Positions 1-8,670 of a stretch of 64,000 nt of DNA are shown piece by piece (position 1 is the first letter of the stretch; the number at the start of each line of letters is the position of its first letter). Under the pieces are notes generated by a model. That model had not been told where the DNA came from. It worked only from the letters and a program-made list of their open reading frames with translations, and ran no database searches. Made by a program: the position numbers and the translations under genes. Location: NCBI GenBank assembly GCA_014655195.1, contig BNBH01000014.1, forward strand, positions 153,370-217,369, in the 5' to 3' direction. Source of the stretch: Streptomyces cellulosae. Lineage in GTDB: Bacteria; Actinomycetota; Actinomycetes; Streptomycetales; Streptomycetaceae.

Positions 1-992
1 TCGTCGAGACCCAGGGCGATGTTCATGCTCTGGACGGCACCGCCCGCGGTGCCCTTGGTGAGGTTGTCGAGGGCGCTGATCACCACGATCCGCCCGGCCG
101 CCGTGTCGTGGGCGGCCTGCACCTGGACGGCGTTGGAGCCGTACACGGAGGCGGTGGCGGGCCACTGTCCCTCGGGGAGGAGGCGCACGAACGGCTCGTC
201 GGCGTACGCCTTCTCGTAGGCGGCGCGCACGGACTCGGCGGTGACGCCGGGCTTCGCCTTCGCGGAGCAGGTGGCGAGGATGCCGCGGGGCATCGGCGCC
301 AGGGTGGGCGTGAAGGACACGGTGACGCGCTGGCCGGCCGCCGCGCTGAGGTTCTGGATCATCTCGGGCGTGTGCCGGTGCCCGCCGCCCACGCCGTACG
401 GCGACATGGAGCCCATGACCTCGCTGCCCAGCAGGTGCGGCTTGGGCGACTTGCCCGCGCCGGAGGTGCCGGACGCGGCGACGACCACGGCCTCGGCCTC
501 GGCGAGCCCGGCGGCGTAGGCCGGGAACAGGGCGAGGGAGACGGCGGTGGGGTAGCAACCGGGCACCGCGACACGCTTGGACCCCTCCAGCGCGGCGCGG
601 CCACCCGGCAGTTCGGGCAGGCCGTAGGGCCAGGTGCCGGCGTGCGGGGAGCCGTAGAACGCCTCCCAGTCGGCGGCGTCCTTCAGGCGGAAGTCGGCGC
701 CCATGTCGATCACGAGCACCTCGTCGCCGAGCTGCTCGGCGACGGCGGCGGACTGGCCGTGCGGCAGCGCGAGGAAGACGACGTCGTGCCCGGCGAGCAC
801 CTCGGGCGCGGTGGGCTCCAGCACCCGGTCGGCCAGCGGCAGCAGGTGCGGCTGGAGCGCGCCCAGGCGCTGTCCGGCGTTGGTGTTCCCGGTCAGGGCG
901 CCGATCTCGACCTCGGGGTGTGTCAGGAGCAGACGCAGCAGCTCACCGCCCGCGTACCCGCTCGCTCCGGCCACCGCCGCACGTACCGCCAT
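1..992 (-). CDS. argC: N-acetyl-gamma-glutamyl-phosphate reductase, 3' part missing (window edge)
   Basis: ArgC makes N-acetylglutamate semialdehyde by NADPH-dependent reduction of N-acetylglutamyl phosphate, the third step of arginine synthesis, in the cytoplasm. The N-terminus AVRAAVAGASGYAGGELLRL is the Rossmann GASGYxG motif. The PGCYPTA motif near residue 145 carries the catalytic cysteine, and the SGAGK and HRHTPE motifs follow. The start ATG at 992 gives the usual N-terminus. About 330 residues are visible and the last few lie beyond base 1. Other arg genes would be expected further left, outside the window. A possible ArgR site lies about 40 bases upstream. Identification is secure. 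Confidence 0.96.
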   Translation of the reverse strand, partial: MAVRAAVAGASGYAGGELLRLLLTHPEVEIGALTGNTNAGQRLGALQPHLLPLADRVLEPTAPEVLAGHDVVFLALPHGQSAAVAEQLGDEVLVIDMGADFRLKDAADWEAFYGSPHAGTWPYGLPELPGGRAALEGSKRVAVPGCYPTAVSLALFPAYAAGLAEAEAVVVAASGTSGAGKSPKPHLLGSEVMGSMSPYGVGGGHRHTPEMIQNLSAAAGQRVTVSFTPTLAPMPRGILATCSAKAKPGVTAESVRAAYEKAYADEPFVRLLPEGQWPATASVYGSNAVQVQAAHDTAAGRIVVISALDNLTKGTAGGAVQSMNIALGLD

Positions 993-1014
993 GGAAAACC
1001 CTCCTCCTGGATGG

Positions 1015-1047
1015 CATGACTATACGTTTCCCTGCACGTTTATGCAA
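1015..1047 (-). promoter_or_regulatory. candidate ARG box (ArgR operator) upstream of argC
   Basis: TGCACGTTTATGCA at 1033-1046 is an imperfect palindrome. The adjacent ATGACTATACGTT at 1016-1028 looks like a second half-site pair. ArgR boxes upstream of streptomycete argC are known and have a similar TGCAT-rich form. The match is by eye only, and no spacing or promoter data support it. Confidence 0.4.
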
Positions 1048-1108
1048 CGTGCCGCCCGGGCGGTCCGGTCCGCGGCCGACCGGTCGCGGACCCGCCGTCA
1101 TGGGCTGC

Positions 1109-2890
1109 TCAGCCGGGTTCGCCCAGCATGACCTTCCACACCCGGGTCGCGACCTGGAGGTTGAGGCGGTCCTCCACGTTCGTGAGGTCGCGGCCGCTGA
1201 TCTCACGGATGCGCTGGAGCCGGTAGCGCAGGGTGCTGCGGTGGATCGTGAGGGACTCGGCGGTCTCGGCGTAGTTGCCTCCGCAGTCGAAGTACCGGGA
1301 CAGGGTCTCCACGAGCGCCGCGCGGTGCCGGCCGTCGTAGTCGACGAGCCGGCCCAGCCATTCCCGGACGAACCCCTCCAGCTCCTGGTAGTCGCCGCCG
1401 GGTCCCAGGATGCGGTAGAGGCCCAGGTCGTCGAAGAACGTCGTGCCGTACCGGCAGCGGGAGCGCCGGCGCACCTCCAGGGCGCGCAAGGCCTCCTGGT
1501 AGCCGCCGGGGATGCCGTCGAGGGTGTCGCATCTGGCGCTCACCCCGATCGTCCCGTCGTGCGTCCCGGTCTCCCGGACGAGCGCCTCGTACAGGGCGCG
1601 GTCGTGGGGCCTGCCCTCGGCGACCAGGACCACGTGGCCGGAACGCCGGGTCACCAGTGACCGCATGCCCACGGCCGAGGCCGCCCGGCCCACGGTCCGC
1701 GCGAAGGCGTCGTCGGGGGCCTGGCTGCTCCACCGCACGACGACCACGTACTGGTCGCGGCGCAGGTCGTGCCCCAGCGCCTCGGACCGGGCGTAGGCGC
1801 TCGTCTCGTCCGTCCCGGCCAGCAGGTCGTCGACCAGTTCGCGGCGCAGCCGCAGCTCCACCTCCGCGAGATGCCGCAGGTGCGACAGTTCCATGGCGAG
1901 CGACGTGGCGGCGTGCTCGAGGGCGAACTCGGCGTAGTGGTCGGCCTCCTCCCGGGGATCGATCAGGGCCAGCACGCCGAGGACCTCGCCGCGGGGGCGT
2001 ATCACGCGGATGAGCCGGTCCTTGACCCGCACGGGTCCGCCCCGCCGGGCGGCCTGCTGCAGCACCTCCTCGTGGCGTGCGGGGTCGGGGTCCGGGTAGG
2101 GGTCGGGCCGGCCGGGGCCGGTCCAGGACCGCAGCCGGCCGAAGCGGTCCTCCAGCAGGACCGGGAATCCGGTGAGCTCGTGCAGCACGCCGGTGATGGC
2201 CTCCTGGCCGCCGCCGGAGGCCGCGACGTCGGCGAGCGCCTGGTGCACGGCCCGCTGGTGTCCCGCCTCGACCACGAGTGAGATCATCCGCTGCTGGAGG
2301 GTCGCCCGTTCCCGTCGCAGCCGGTGCAGCTCCAGCGCGTCCTCCTGCCGGCGGCGGTGCGCGACGGCGGCCGAGAGGGCCGCGGCGGTGAGGCGTACCA
2401 GCATGGCGAGCAGGACGTCGTGGGCGTCGGTGGGCCGGGAGCGGCACGTCACCACCAGGTAGCCGTGCGCGCCGCCGGGTCCGCGCAGGGCCAGGGCCCG
2501 GCCCGGTGACCGGCCGGGAACGTCCACGGGGCCGTCCCGCCCCGCCAGCTCCCGCACCGCCCGGTCGACGGCCGGCGGGTGATCCGTCCCGGCTCGCGGG
2601 ACGGGGGCCAGCCGGCCGTTCACCCTGAGGTATCCGGCCTCGGCCGTGTACGGGCCGACGGCAGGCACGTGCTCCATCGCCAGGCGCAGGATCTCGTCCT
2701 CGTTCCGGGCGTCGGTCAGGGCGTGGGAGACCGTCAGCAGTTCGCGGGGGAGTTCGGCCGGGCCCGGGCGGTGCGGGCCGGCCCCTTGCCACGGGGCGGT
2801 CGGGTGCCGCACGGAACGGCTCCGTGGAAGGCTGCCGTCCCGGGCGGGACGGCCTCGCCCCATGTTCCGGGTGACCCGGCGATCAACCAT
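1109..2890 (-). CDS. PucR/CdaR-type helix-turn-helix transcriptional regulator
   Basis: This 593-residue protein has the PucR-family layout. An N-terminal GAF-like sensory part covers about residues 60-330, with a predicted helical stretch rich in Arg and Leu near residue 170. A middle linker domain follows. The C-terminal PucR HTH lies at about 530-590, with the motif NYAETAESLTIHRSTLRYRL. Such proteins bind DNA and usually control catabolic or stationary-phase genes. The ATG at 2890 was chosen because GAAGGGAG lies 7 bases before it; the frame stays open much further upstream, but the added sequence has no family resemblance. It is divergent from the thioredoxin cluster across about 220 bases, so it may regulate that cluster. 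Confidence 0.85.
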   Translation of the reverse strand: MVDRRVTRNMGRGRPARDGSLPRSRSVRHPTAPWQGAGPHRPGPAELPRELLTVSHALTDARNEDEILRLAMEHVPAVGPYTAEAGYLRVNGRLAPVPRAGTDHPPAVDRAVRELAGRDGPVDVPGRSPGRALALRGPGGAHGYLVVTCRSRPTDAHDVLLAMLVRLTAAALSAAVAHRRRQEDALELHRLRRERATLQQRMISLVVEAGHQRAVHQALADVAASGGGQEAITGVLHELTGFPVLLEDRFGRLRSWTGPGRPDPYPDPDPARHEEVLQQAARRGGPVRVKDRLIRVIRPRGEVLGVLALIDPREEADHYAEFALEHAATSLAMELSHLRHLAEVELRLRRELVDDLLAGTDETSAYARSEALGHDLRRDQYVVVVRWSSQAPDDAFARTVGRAASAVGMRSLVTRRSGHVVLVAEGRPHDRALYEALVRETGTHDGTIGVSARCDTLDGIPGGYQEALRALEVRRRSRCRYGTTFFDDLGLYRILGPGGDYQELEGFVREWLGRLVDYDGRHRAALVETLSRYFDCGGNYAETAESLTIHRSTLRYRLQRIREISGRDLTNVEDRLNLQVATRVWKVMLGEPG

Positions 2891-3112
2891 GGGATCACTC
2901 CCTTCGCGTGCTGTCACAGGGGTGAACAGATGCCGCGTACCCCTCACCGCTTTCCGCTCACCTGAGGCTTCAGCCGGTTTTGTCCTCGTGCTCATGGGGC
3001 GACCGGTTCCGCCGTTCTTCGACCTGCCCGGCGCATGCACGGGGCTGCCCGGTTCGCGAGTCTGGGGCGTGCTGGTGCCGGAGCGCATGACGCAGGAAGG
3101 AAGGACCGGGCG

Positions 3113-3205
3113 ATGACCGAACAGCCTCGCGGGCGCGTTGCCGCGTACGGGACGTACCAGGAGACCGGACGCGCCGTCGGCCGCCTCCCGGAGCAGAGGG
3201 TGTGA
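3113..3205 (+). CDS. possible 30-residue leader protein before the thioredoxin gene
   Basis: An ATG at 3113 follows a good ribosome site (GGAAGGAAGG, about 8 bases away) and opens a 30-codon frame rich in Arg, Glu and Gln. It stops 7 bases before the thioredoxin ATG, which suggests translational coupling. No family is recognised. The strong Shine-Dalgarno and the tight spacing are the only support, so it could be a fortuitous small frame. Confidence 0.35.
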   Translation: MTEQPRGRVAAYGTYQETGRAVGRLPEQRV

Positions 3206-3212
3206 GAGCGGC

Positions 3213-3671
3213 ATGAGCACTGTGCGAGCCACCGACGTCACCTGCCCGCGCTGCGGGCGCACCAACCGGGTGCCCGTGGCCGCCGCGGGCCGGCCCAGGT
3301 GCGGCAACTGCGAGGGGCCTCTGCCGTGGATCGCCGACGCGGGCGACGACGACTTCGCCGAGGTCGTCGAGCGGGCGACCGTTCCTGTCGTCGTGGACCT
3401 GTGGGCCACCTGGTGCGGTCCCTGCCGCATGGTGAGCCCGGCGCTGGAGAAGGTCGCCGCCGATCTGGCGGGACGGATCAAGCTGGTCAAGGTCGACGTC
3501 GACAGGAATCCGCGTCTGGCGCGGCGCTTCGAGGTCCAGGCGGTACCGACCCTGCTGGTCCTGGACAAGGGGCGGACCGTCGCCCGGCAGACGGGGGCCG
3601 CGCCTGCACCCGTCCTGCGGCGGTGGGTGGAGCAGTCGATCGCCGGCCGTGCGCCTGCGGGGAAAGGGTGA
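3213..3671 (+). CDS. zinc-ribbon thioredoxin (thioredoxin 2 / TrxC type)
   Basis: This is a 152-residue cytoplasmic disulfide reductase. Four N-terminal cysteines (11, 14, 30, 33; CPRC and CGNC) form the zinc-binding ribbon typical of thioredoxin 2. The thioredoxin fold follows, with the active site WCGPC at 67-71 and the cis-proline in AVPTLLV. TrxC-type thioredoxins are usually induced by oxidative stress. The ATG at 3213 starts exactly at the conserved N-terminus, although the frame is open upstream. The gene heads a run with a UBP zinc finger and a thioredoxin-reductase-like flavoprotein, which could be its electron donor. Confidence 0.93.
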   Translation: MSTVRATDVTCPRCGRTNRVPVAAAGRPRCGNCEGPLPWIADAGDDDFAEVVERATVPVVVDLWATWCGPCRMVSPALEKVAADLAGRIKLVKVDVDRNPRLARRFEVQAVPTLLVLDKGRTVARQTGAAPAPVLRRWVEQSIAGRAPAGKG

Positions 3672-3677
3672 TCGGCC

Positions 3678-3938
3678 ATGCCCGTACGGACCGACCCCCA
3701 CCTCGCCCTCGTACGCCCCGTGACCCCGCGCGCCGCGGGATGCGAGGAATGTCTGGCCACGCGTTCGTCCTGGGTCCATCTCAGGGTCTGCCTGACCTGC
3801 GGTCACGTCGGCTGCTGCGACTCGTCGCCGAACCGGCACGCCCGTCGTCACGCGGCCGCCCAAGGGCATCCGATCGCGGCGTCGCTCGAGCCCGGTGAGG
3901 ACTGGCGGTGGTGTTTCGTCCACGAGGCGTTCGTGTGA
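3678..3938 (+). CDS. UBP-type zinc finger protein
   Basis: This 86-residue protein is essentially one ZnF-UBP domain. The zinc ligands are visible: Cys22 and Cys25, Cys38 and Cys41, Cys46 and Cys47, and histidines at 54, 58 and 64 in the pattern CLTCGHVGCC followed by NRHARRHAAAQGHPI. In eukaryotes this domain binds ubiquitin tails. Stand-alone bacterial versions are common in actinomycetes, often next to thioredoxin reductases, and have no established function. It starts 6 bases after the thioredoxin stop and its own stop overlaps the next start (TGATG), so the three genes are co-transcribed. Confidence 0.9.
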   Translation: MPVRTDPHLALVRPVTPRAAGCEECLATRSSWVHLRVCLTCGHVGCCDSSPNRHARRHAAAQGHPIAASLEPGEDWRWCFVHEAFV

Positions 3939-5710
3939 TGCCCGGCGACGAGACGCGGCCGGACACCACGCCTGTGCCGGACGAGAGCGTCCCCCTCGAG
4001 ACGCCCGACATCCACGGCGCCTATCCCCGGCTGTCGGAGGAGCAGACGGCCCGCCTGGCGGAGCAGGGTTGGCGCCGCGCCGTCGGCCCCGGTGACGTGC
4101 TGATCCGCGAGGGTGAGCGGTGCGAGACGTTCTACGTCATCCTCAGCGGCGCGGTGGCCGTCGTGGAGGGGTACGGCACGCCCGACGAGCACCTGCTCCG
4201 GGTGCACGGCCCCGGCCGCTTCATCGGCGAACTCGGCCTGTCGAGCGGGCAGGTGGCCTTCTACACCGCCGTGGTCCGGGACCCCGGCGAGATCCTCGCC
4301 CTGTCCATGGACCAACTGCGTGACCTGGTGACCCGGGACTCCCTCCTCGGTGACGTGGTGCTGCGCGCCTGTCTGTGCCGCCGTGCCCTGCTCGTCGGGC
4401 AGGGTGCGGGCTTCCGCATCATCGGCTCACGCTATTCGCCCGACACACGGCGGCTGCGTGAGTTCGCCGCCCGCAACCGGCTGCCGTACCGCTGGATCGA
4501 TCTGGAGACGGACCAGGAGGCCGAGGCGCTGCTGCGCCGCTTCGCCGTCGGTCCGGAGCAGACGCCGCTGGTGATCTGGCGGGACACGACCCTGCTGCGC
4601 AACCCGAGCAACGCCGAACTGGCCCGGCTGATCGGCCTGCCGCCCCTGCCGTCGGGCAACGGCCGCGGCGATCTCCTCGTCGTCGGCTCCGGTCCCGCCG
4701 GTCTCGCCGCCGCGGTGAACGCCGCCTCGGAGGGCCTCCGCACGACCGTGGTCGAGTCCCTGGCCACGGGCGGGCAGGCCGGGACGTCCTCCCGCATCGA
4801 GAACTGCTTCGGCTTCCCCTCCGGCATCTCCGGCGCCGAACTCACCGAGCGCGCCGTGCTCCAGGCGGAGAAGTTCGGCGCCCGGATCAGCGTCCCGGCG
4901 GAGGCGGCCCGGCTCGAAGCGCGGGACGACCACCTCGCCGTCGGGTTCGCCGACGGCAGCGAGATCACGGCCCGTGCCGTCGTCCTGGCCACCGGCGCCC
5001 GCTACCGCCGCCTCGACGTGCCCGGCATCGAGCCGCTGGAGGGCTCGAGCGTGCACTACTCGGCCACGGTCCACGAGGCCCAGCAGTGCCGTTCCGCCCC
5101 GGTCGCGGTGGTCGGCGGCGGCAACTCCGCGGGCCAGGCCGTGCTCTTCCTCGCGGGATTCGCGCCGGAGGTGTATCTGCTGGTCCGCGGGCCGAGCCTC
5201 GAGGCCCGCATGTCCCGGTACCTGATCGACCAGATCGAGCGCCATCCGCGGGTGCGCGTGCTGCTGCACACGCGGCTGACCGAGGCGTTCGGCGACAAGG
5301 CGCTGGAGCGGGTCACCGTCGCCGATCTCCGCACGGGCCGGCACCGCGACCTCACGGTGCGGGCCCTGTTCGTCTTCACCGGGGCCGACCCCCACACCGC
5401 GTGGCTGTCCGGCGCTGTGGCGCTCGACGCACGGGGCTACGTGCTCACCGGGGCCGAGGCACAGGCCTGCTCCGTGCCCGGACTGTGGCAGAGCCAGGGC
5501 CGCGACTGCCTGACCCTGGAGACCAGCCTTCCCTGCGTGTTCGCGGCAGGCGACGTCCGCAGCGGCTCGGTGAAACGTGTGGCCTCCGCGGTGGGCGAAG
5601 GCGCGATGAGCATCCACTTCGTGCACCGCTGCCTCGACCGCACGGCCACCCCCGGCGGCGCCGGCAGCTTCCCGCTCGTCCGACCGAAGGAGTCCGCTTG
5701 GCTCGCATGA
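3938..5710 (+). CDS. cNMP-binding / Trx-like / thioredoxin-reductase-like fusion flavoprotein
   Basis: This 590-residue protein has three parts. A cyclic-nucleotide-binding (Crp-like) domain lies at about 45-150, with the FIGELGL motif. A small glutaredoxin/thioredoxin-like domain lies at about 160-235. A class II thioredoxin-reductase-like flavoprotein runs from about 243, with FAD motif VGSGPAGLAAA near 249 and NAD(P)H motif VGGGNSAGQA near 392. The classical CxxC of bacterial TrxR, expected just before the second motif, is absent: only HEAQQCR is present. The protein probably passes electrons to the neighbouring thioredoxin or acts on another acceptor. The ATG at 3938 overlaps the upstream stop and was preferred to the open frame from 3908. 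Confidence 0.88.
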   Translation: MPGDETRPDTTPVPDESVPLETPDIHGAYPRLSEEQTARLAEQGWRRAVGPGDVLIREGERCETFYVILSGAVAVVEGYGTPDEHLLRVHGPGRFIGELGLSSGQVAFYTAVVRDPGEILALSMDQLRDLVTRDSLLGDVVLRACLCRRALLVGQGAGFRIIGSRYSPDTRRLREFAARNRLPYRWIDLETDQEAEALLRRFAVGPEQTPLVIWRDTTLLRNPSNAELARLIGLPPLPSGNGRGDLLVVGSGPAGLAAAVNAASEGLRTTVVESLATGGQAGTSSRIENCFGFPSGISGAELTERAVLQAEKFGARISVPAEAARLEARDDHLAVGFADGSEITARAVVLATGARYRRLDVPGIEPLEGSSVHYSATVHEAQQCRSAPVAVVGGGNSAGQAVLFLAGFAPEVYLLVRGPSLEARMSRYLIDQIERHPRVRVLLHTRLTEAFGDKALERVTVADLRTGRHRDLTVRALFVFTGADPHTAWLSGAVALDARGYVLTGAEAQACSVPGLWQSQGRDCLTLETSLPCVFAAGDVRSGSVKRVASAVGEGAMSIHFVHRCLDRTATPGGAGSFPLVRPKESAWLA

Positions 5711-5753
5711 CACCCAGGCCGCGAGGAGATCACCGAAAGAGGAGGCAAGGGGA

Positions 5754-6251
5754 ATGACCACGCCCGTACGGCGTCACCCCGGTGGCGCGACGCAGGACAG
5801 GACCGTCGGCTGGGCCCGCAATCCGCTCACGGAGTTCGACCAGCTGATCAACGAGATGACCGGGCTGCTCGAGTCCACCGTGGGAAGCGCGGCGCCCGCA
5901 GCGGCGTGGACGCCCATGGCGGACGTCACGGAGTCCGACGACGCCTTCCACGTCGAGATCGAACTCCCCGGCGTCAAGACCAAGGACGTCGACGTGGAGG
6001 CCAACAGCCAGGAGCTGGTGGTCACCGGAGAGATCAAGGAGAGGGAACGCAAGGGCGTCCTGCGCCGGAGCACCCGCCGCACCGGAGCCTTCGAGTACCG
6101 GCTGCGGCTGCCCGGAGAGGTCGACATGGACAAGATCACCGCGCGGATGTCGGACGGCGTGCTCAGCATCACCGTCCCCAAGGCCGACGTCGCCAGGCCC
6201 CGGCACATCGAGATCAGCGACACGAGTGAGAGCTCGGGGAACAGCTCCTGA
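5754..6251 (+). CDS. Hsp20/alpha-crystallin family small heat-shock protein
   Basis: This 165-residue ATP-independent holdase chaperone has its alpha-crystallin domain at about residues 50-145. The segment starts at WTPMADVTESDDAFHVEIELPGV and ends with the conserved DGVLSITVPK. A strong ribosome site (AGGAGGCAAGG) precedes the ATG. The gene is the last of the thioredoxin-reductase run, 43 bases downstream, and is followed by a strong hairpin. The company of redox and stress genes fits a role in general stress or hypoxia survival. Confidence 0.95.
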   Translation: MTTPVRRHPGGATQDRTVGWARNPLTEFDQLINEMTGLLESTVGSAAPAAAWTPMADVTESDDAFHVEIELPGVKTKDVDVEANSQELVVTGEIKERERKGVLRRSTRRTGAFEYRLRLPGEVDMDKITARMSDGVLSITVPKADVARPRHIEISDTSESSGNSS

Positions 6252-6259
6252 GACGCCAC

Positions 6260-6290
6260 CGCGGTTCCGGACGGCGTCCGGAACCGCGGC
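6260..6290. terminator. hairpin terminator after hsp20
   Basis: A perfect 13-bp stem (CCGCGGTTCCGGA and its complement) with a 5-base loop lies 8 bases after the hsp20 stop. It sits between convergent genes and could serve both strands. There is no U-tract, which is usual for Streptomyces terminators. Confidence 0.7.
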
Positions 6291-6353
6291 CGGCCGGACG
6301 AGGCTCGAACATCCGGCGGTGACTCATGAACAGGCGTCCCCTGCCACACCTTC

Positions 6354-6644
6354 CTACCGCGACCGGGGCACGGTACGGGGTCCGCCGTCGCCCCTGTCAC
6401 CGCGCCGGCGCCAGGCGCGCAACAGGCGGAGGGGAAGGAGACCCAGCGGCGCGCGCCGGCCCAGGTCGGCCTGGTCCTCGCGGTCGAACGCCCGCGCGTA
6501 ACGCTCCGCGTCCCGCGCCGTCGGATATCGCTTGCTTCCCTCAGCCCCGCACCCGCGCGCGCAATGCCAGCGCATCGACTCGCCCTCGTGGAAGAAGCGA
6601 AAACGGTGTCCCAGCAGGTGGCAGCGCAGCATAAACGACCACAT
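6354..6644 (-). CDS. conserved hypothetical small protein
   Basis: This 96-residue protein has a short cysteine and histidine rich N-terminal part (MLRCHLLGHRF, then WHCARGCGAEGSKRYP). A charged middle (ARDAERYARAFDREDQADLGRR) and a basic leucine-rich tail follow. The pattern is one I associate with small uncharacterised streptomycete proteins of about 95 residues. The two Cys and His clusters suggest metal binding, but that is inference. Two in-frame ATGs (6644 and 6632) are possible and neither has a clear ribosome site, so the start is uncertain. It converges on hsp20. Confidence 0.6.
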   Translation of the reverse strand: MWSFMLRCHLLGHRFRFFHEGESMRWHCARGCGAEGSKRYPTARDAERYARAFDREDQADLGRRAPLGLLPLRLLRAWRRRGDRGDGGPRTVPRSR

Positions 6645-6714
6645 TATCCGTATAGGTGCCTTTCGTCCTGTTCCGCTCCCCCAGGCATCAGCCCGTCAAC
6701 CTGATCGAGGAGAC

Positions 6715-8649
6715 ATGCGCATGACCAGCACCTCCGAACTCGGCGTGGTGACCACCAAGGTTCCCGCCCGGCTGGACCGGCTGCCGTGGTCCCGCTTCCA
6801 CTGGAGGATCGTCATCGGCCTCGGCACCGTCTGGATCCTGGACGGACTCGAGGTGACGATCGTCGGGGCGGTCGCCGCCCGCATGACGGAACCGGGCAGC
6901 GGCATCGACCTGACCAGCGCCGACATCGGCACCGCCGCCGCCATCTACGTGGCGGGCGCGTGCCTCGGAGCCCTCCTGTTCGGCAGGCTCACCGACCGTT
7001 TCGGGCGCAAGAAACTGTTCATGGTCACGCTCGGCATCTACGTCCTCGCCACCGTCGCGACCGCGTTCGCCCGTGACCCCTGGTACCTGTACCTCGCCCG
7101 TTTCGTCACCGGCATGGGCATCGGCGGGGAGTACGCCGCGATCAACTCGGCCATCGACGAGCTGATCCCCGCCCGCAACCGCGGGCAGGTGGACCTCGCC
7201 ATCAACGGCAGTTACTGGGTCGGTTCGGCGATCGGCAGCCTGGTCGCCGTGCTGCTCCTCAACGAGAGCCTGCTGGCGGCCGACCTCGGCTGGCGGCTGG
7301 CCTTCGGCCTGGGCGGCGTCCTGGGCCTGGCCATCATGCTGGTACGCCGCCATGTGCCCGAGAGTCCACGCTGGCTGTTCATCCACGGGCACGAGGACGA
7401 GGCCGAACGCATCGTCGACGGGATCGAGGCCGAGGTGCGTCAGGAGACCGGCCAGGAGCTGCCGGAGCCGGGCGAGGCGGTCACCGTGCGGCAGCGCAAG
7501 GTCATCCCGTTCCGGGAGATCGCCGGCGTGGCCCTGCGGCGGTACCCGCGTCGCGCCCTTCTCGGCCTGGCGCTCTTCGTCGGACAGGCGTTCCTGTACA
7601 ACGCGATCGTCTTCGACCTCGGCACGCTGCTGAGCGGATTCTTCGACATCGGGTCCGGCACGATCCCGTACTTCCTCGCCCTGTTCGCGATCGCCAACTT
7701 CCTCGGGCCGCTCCTCCTCGGACGGCTGTTCGACACCGTGGGCAGGAAGCCGATGATCACCGCCACCTACTTCGGCTCGGCGGTCGTGGCCACCGTCCTC
7801 GCGGTCCTGCTGATGACCGGGTCCCTGACCACGCTGTGGTTCTTCCTGCTGGTGTCGCTGACCTTCTTCGTGGCCTCCGCGGGAGCGAGCTCGGCCTATC
7901 TGACGGTGAGCGAGGTCTTCCCCATGGAGACCCGCGCCCTGTCCATCTCGCTGTTCTTCGCCATCGGCACGGCCGTGGGCGGGATCACCGGGCCGCTGCT
8001 GTTCGGCCACTTGATCCACACGGGCAACGCCGACCTGGTGGCCATCGGCTTCCTCGTCGGAGCTGCGGCCATGGCGCTGGGCGGTCTCGCCGAGGTCTTC
8101 TTCGGCGTGCGCGCCGAACAGCAGTCCCTGGAGAACATCGCCCGGCCGCTCACCGCCGAGGAGGTGGAGGCGGACTGGCGCGGCGAGCCCGCGCCGCAGA
8201 CCGAACGGGACCTCGGCCGGCCGGCCGAGGTGCAGCAGGCGGCGCACGAGCGCGACCGGCGGATCGCCGACCGCACCGCCCGCCGCCGGGAGCGGCAGCG
8301 CGCCGGACTCCGCCGCTACCGCCCGGGCACCGGGCAGGGCAACAGGATGTACTCGCCGGGGATGGCCGGCACCGCGGGCGCGGCGAGCCGTACGTCCGCC
8401 ATGGCCGAGCAGCGCCTCGACGACGAGATCGAGCAGATCACCCACGCCCTCCAGGAATCCGGCCCGACGAGCCGCGATGAGCTCAAGAAGGCCGTGGGCG
8501 GCCATTCCTGGGGCCCCCGGCGCTTCCGGCGCGCCCTGCGCGAGTCCAAGCGTGAGTCCAGGGTGAAGGACATCGGCCACGACACCTACGCGCCGGCGGA
8601 CGGACACGGCGGGTCCGGCAGCGCACCGGGCGCCCCACGCCGGCGGTGA
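6715..8649 (+). CDS. MFS transporter (sugar-porter-like) with a long C-terminal cytoplasmic extension
   Basis: This 644-residue protein is an inner-membrane secondary transporter with about 12 membrane segments within residues 25-470. The loop motifs GRLTDRFGRKK and GRLFDTVGRKP mark the two halves, and MGIGGEYAAINSAIDEL resembles the sialate/aromatic-acid symporter group. Residues from about 480 on are hydrophilic and Arg- and Glu-rich. They end in a segment with a winged-helix look (TSRDELKKAVGGHSWGPRRFRRAL). That tail is not part of standard MFS proteins. The ATG at 6715 has GAGGAGA at good spacing. The substrate is not evident. It precedes two DUF2267 genes. Confidence 0.85.
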   Translation: MRMTSTSELGVVTTKVPARLDRLPWSRFHWRIVIGLGTVWILDGLEVTIVGAVAARMTEPGSGIDLTSADIGTAAAIYVAGACLGALLFGRLTDRFGRKKLFMVTLGIYVLATVATAFARDPWYLYLARFVTGMGIGGEYAAINSAIDELIPARNRGQVDLAINGSYWVGSAIGSLVAVLLLNESLLAADLGWRLAFGLGGVLGLAIMLVRRHVPESPRWLFIHGHEDEAERIVDGIEAEVRQETGQELPEPGEAVTVRQRKVIPFREIAGVALRRYPRRALLGLALFVGQAFLYNAIVFDLGTLLSGFFDIGSGTIPYFLALFAIANFLGPLLLGRLFDTVGRKPMITATYFGSAVVATVLAVLLMTGSLTTLWFFLLVSLTFFVASAGASSAYLTVSEVFPMETRALSISLFFAIGTAVGGITGPLLFGHLIHTGNADLVAIGFLVGAAAMALGGLAEVFFGVRAEQQSLENIARPLTAEEVEADWRGEPAPQTERDLGRPAEVQQAAHERDRRIADRTARRRERQRAGLRRYRPGTGQGNRMYSPGMAGTAGAASRTSAMAEQRLDDEIEQITHALQESGPTSRDELKKAVGGHSWGPRRFRRALRESKRESRVKDIGHDTYAPADGHGGSGSAPGAPRRR

Positions 8650-8670
8650 CCGGAACAGAAGGAGGCAGCG

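Noticed and set aside
1203..2792. 529-codon open frame antisense-phase to the PucR regulator
   Set aside because: Its translation is almost only Arg, Pro, Gly and Ala, with no domain; it is the usual GC-driven shadow of the real gene.
2891..3760. N-terminal extension of the PucR gene to an 883-residue protein
   Set aside because: The extra 290 residues run antisense across the thioredoxin gene, lack PucR features, and a good ribosome site exists at 2890.
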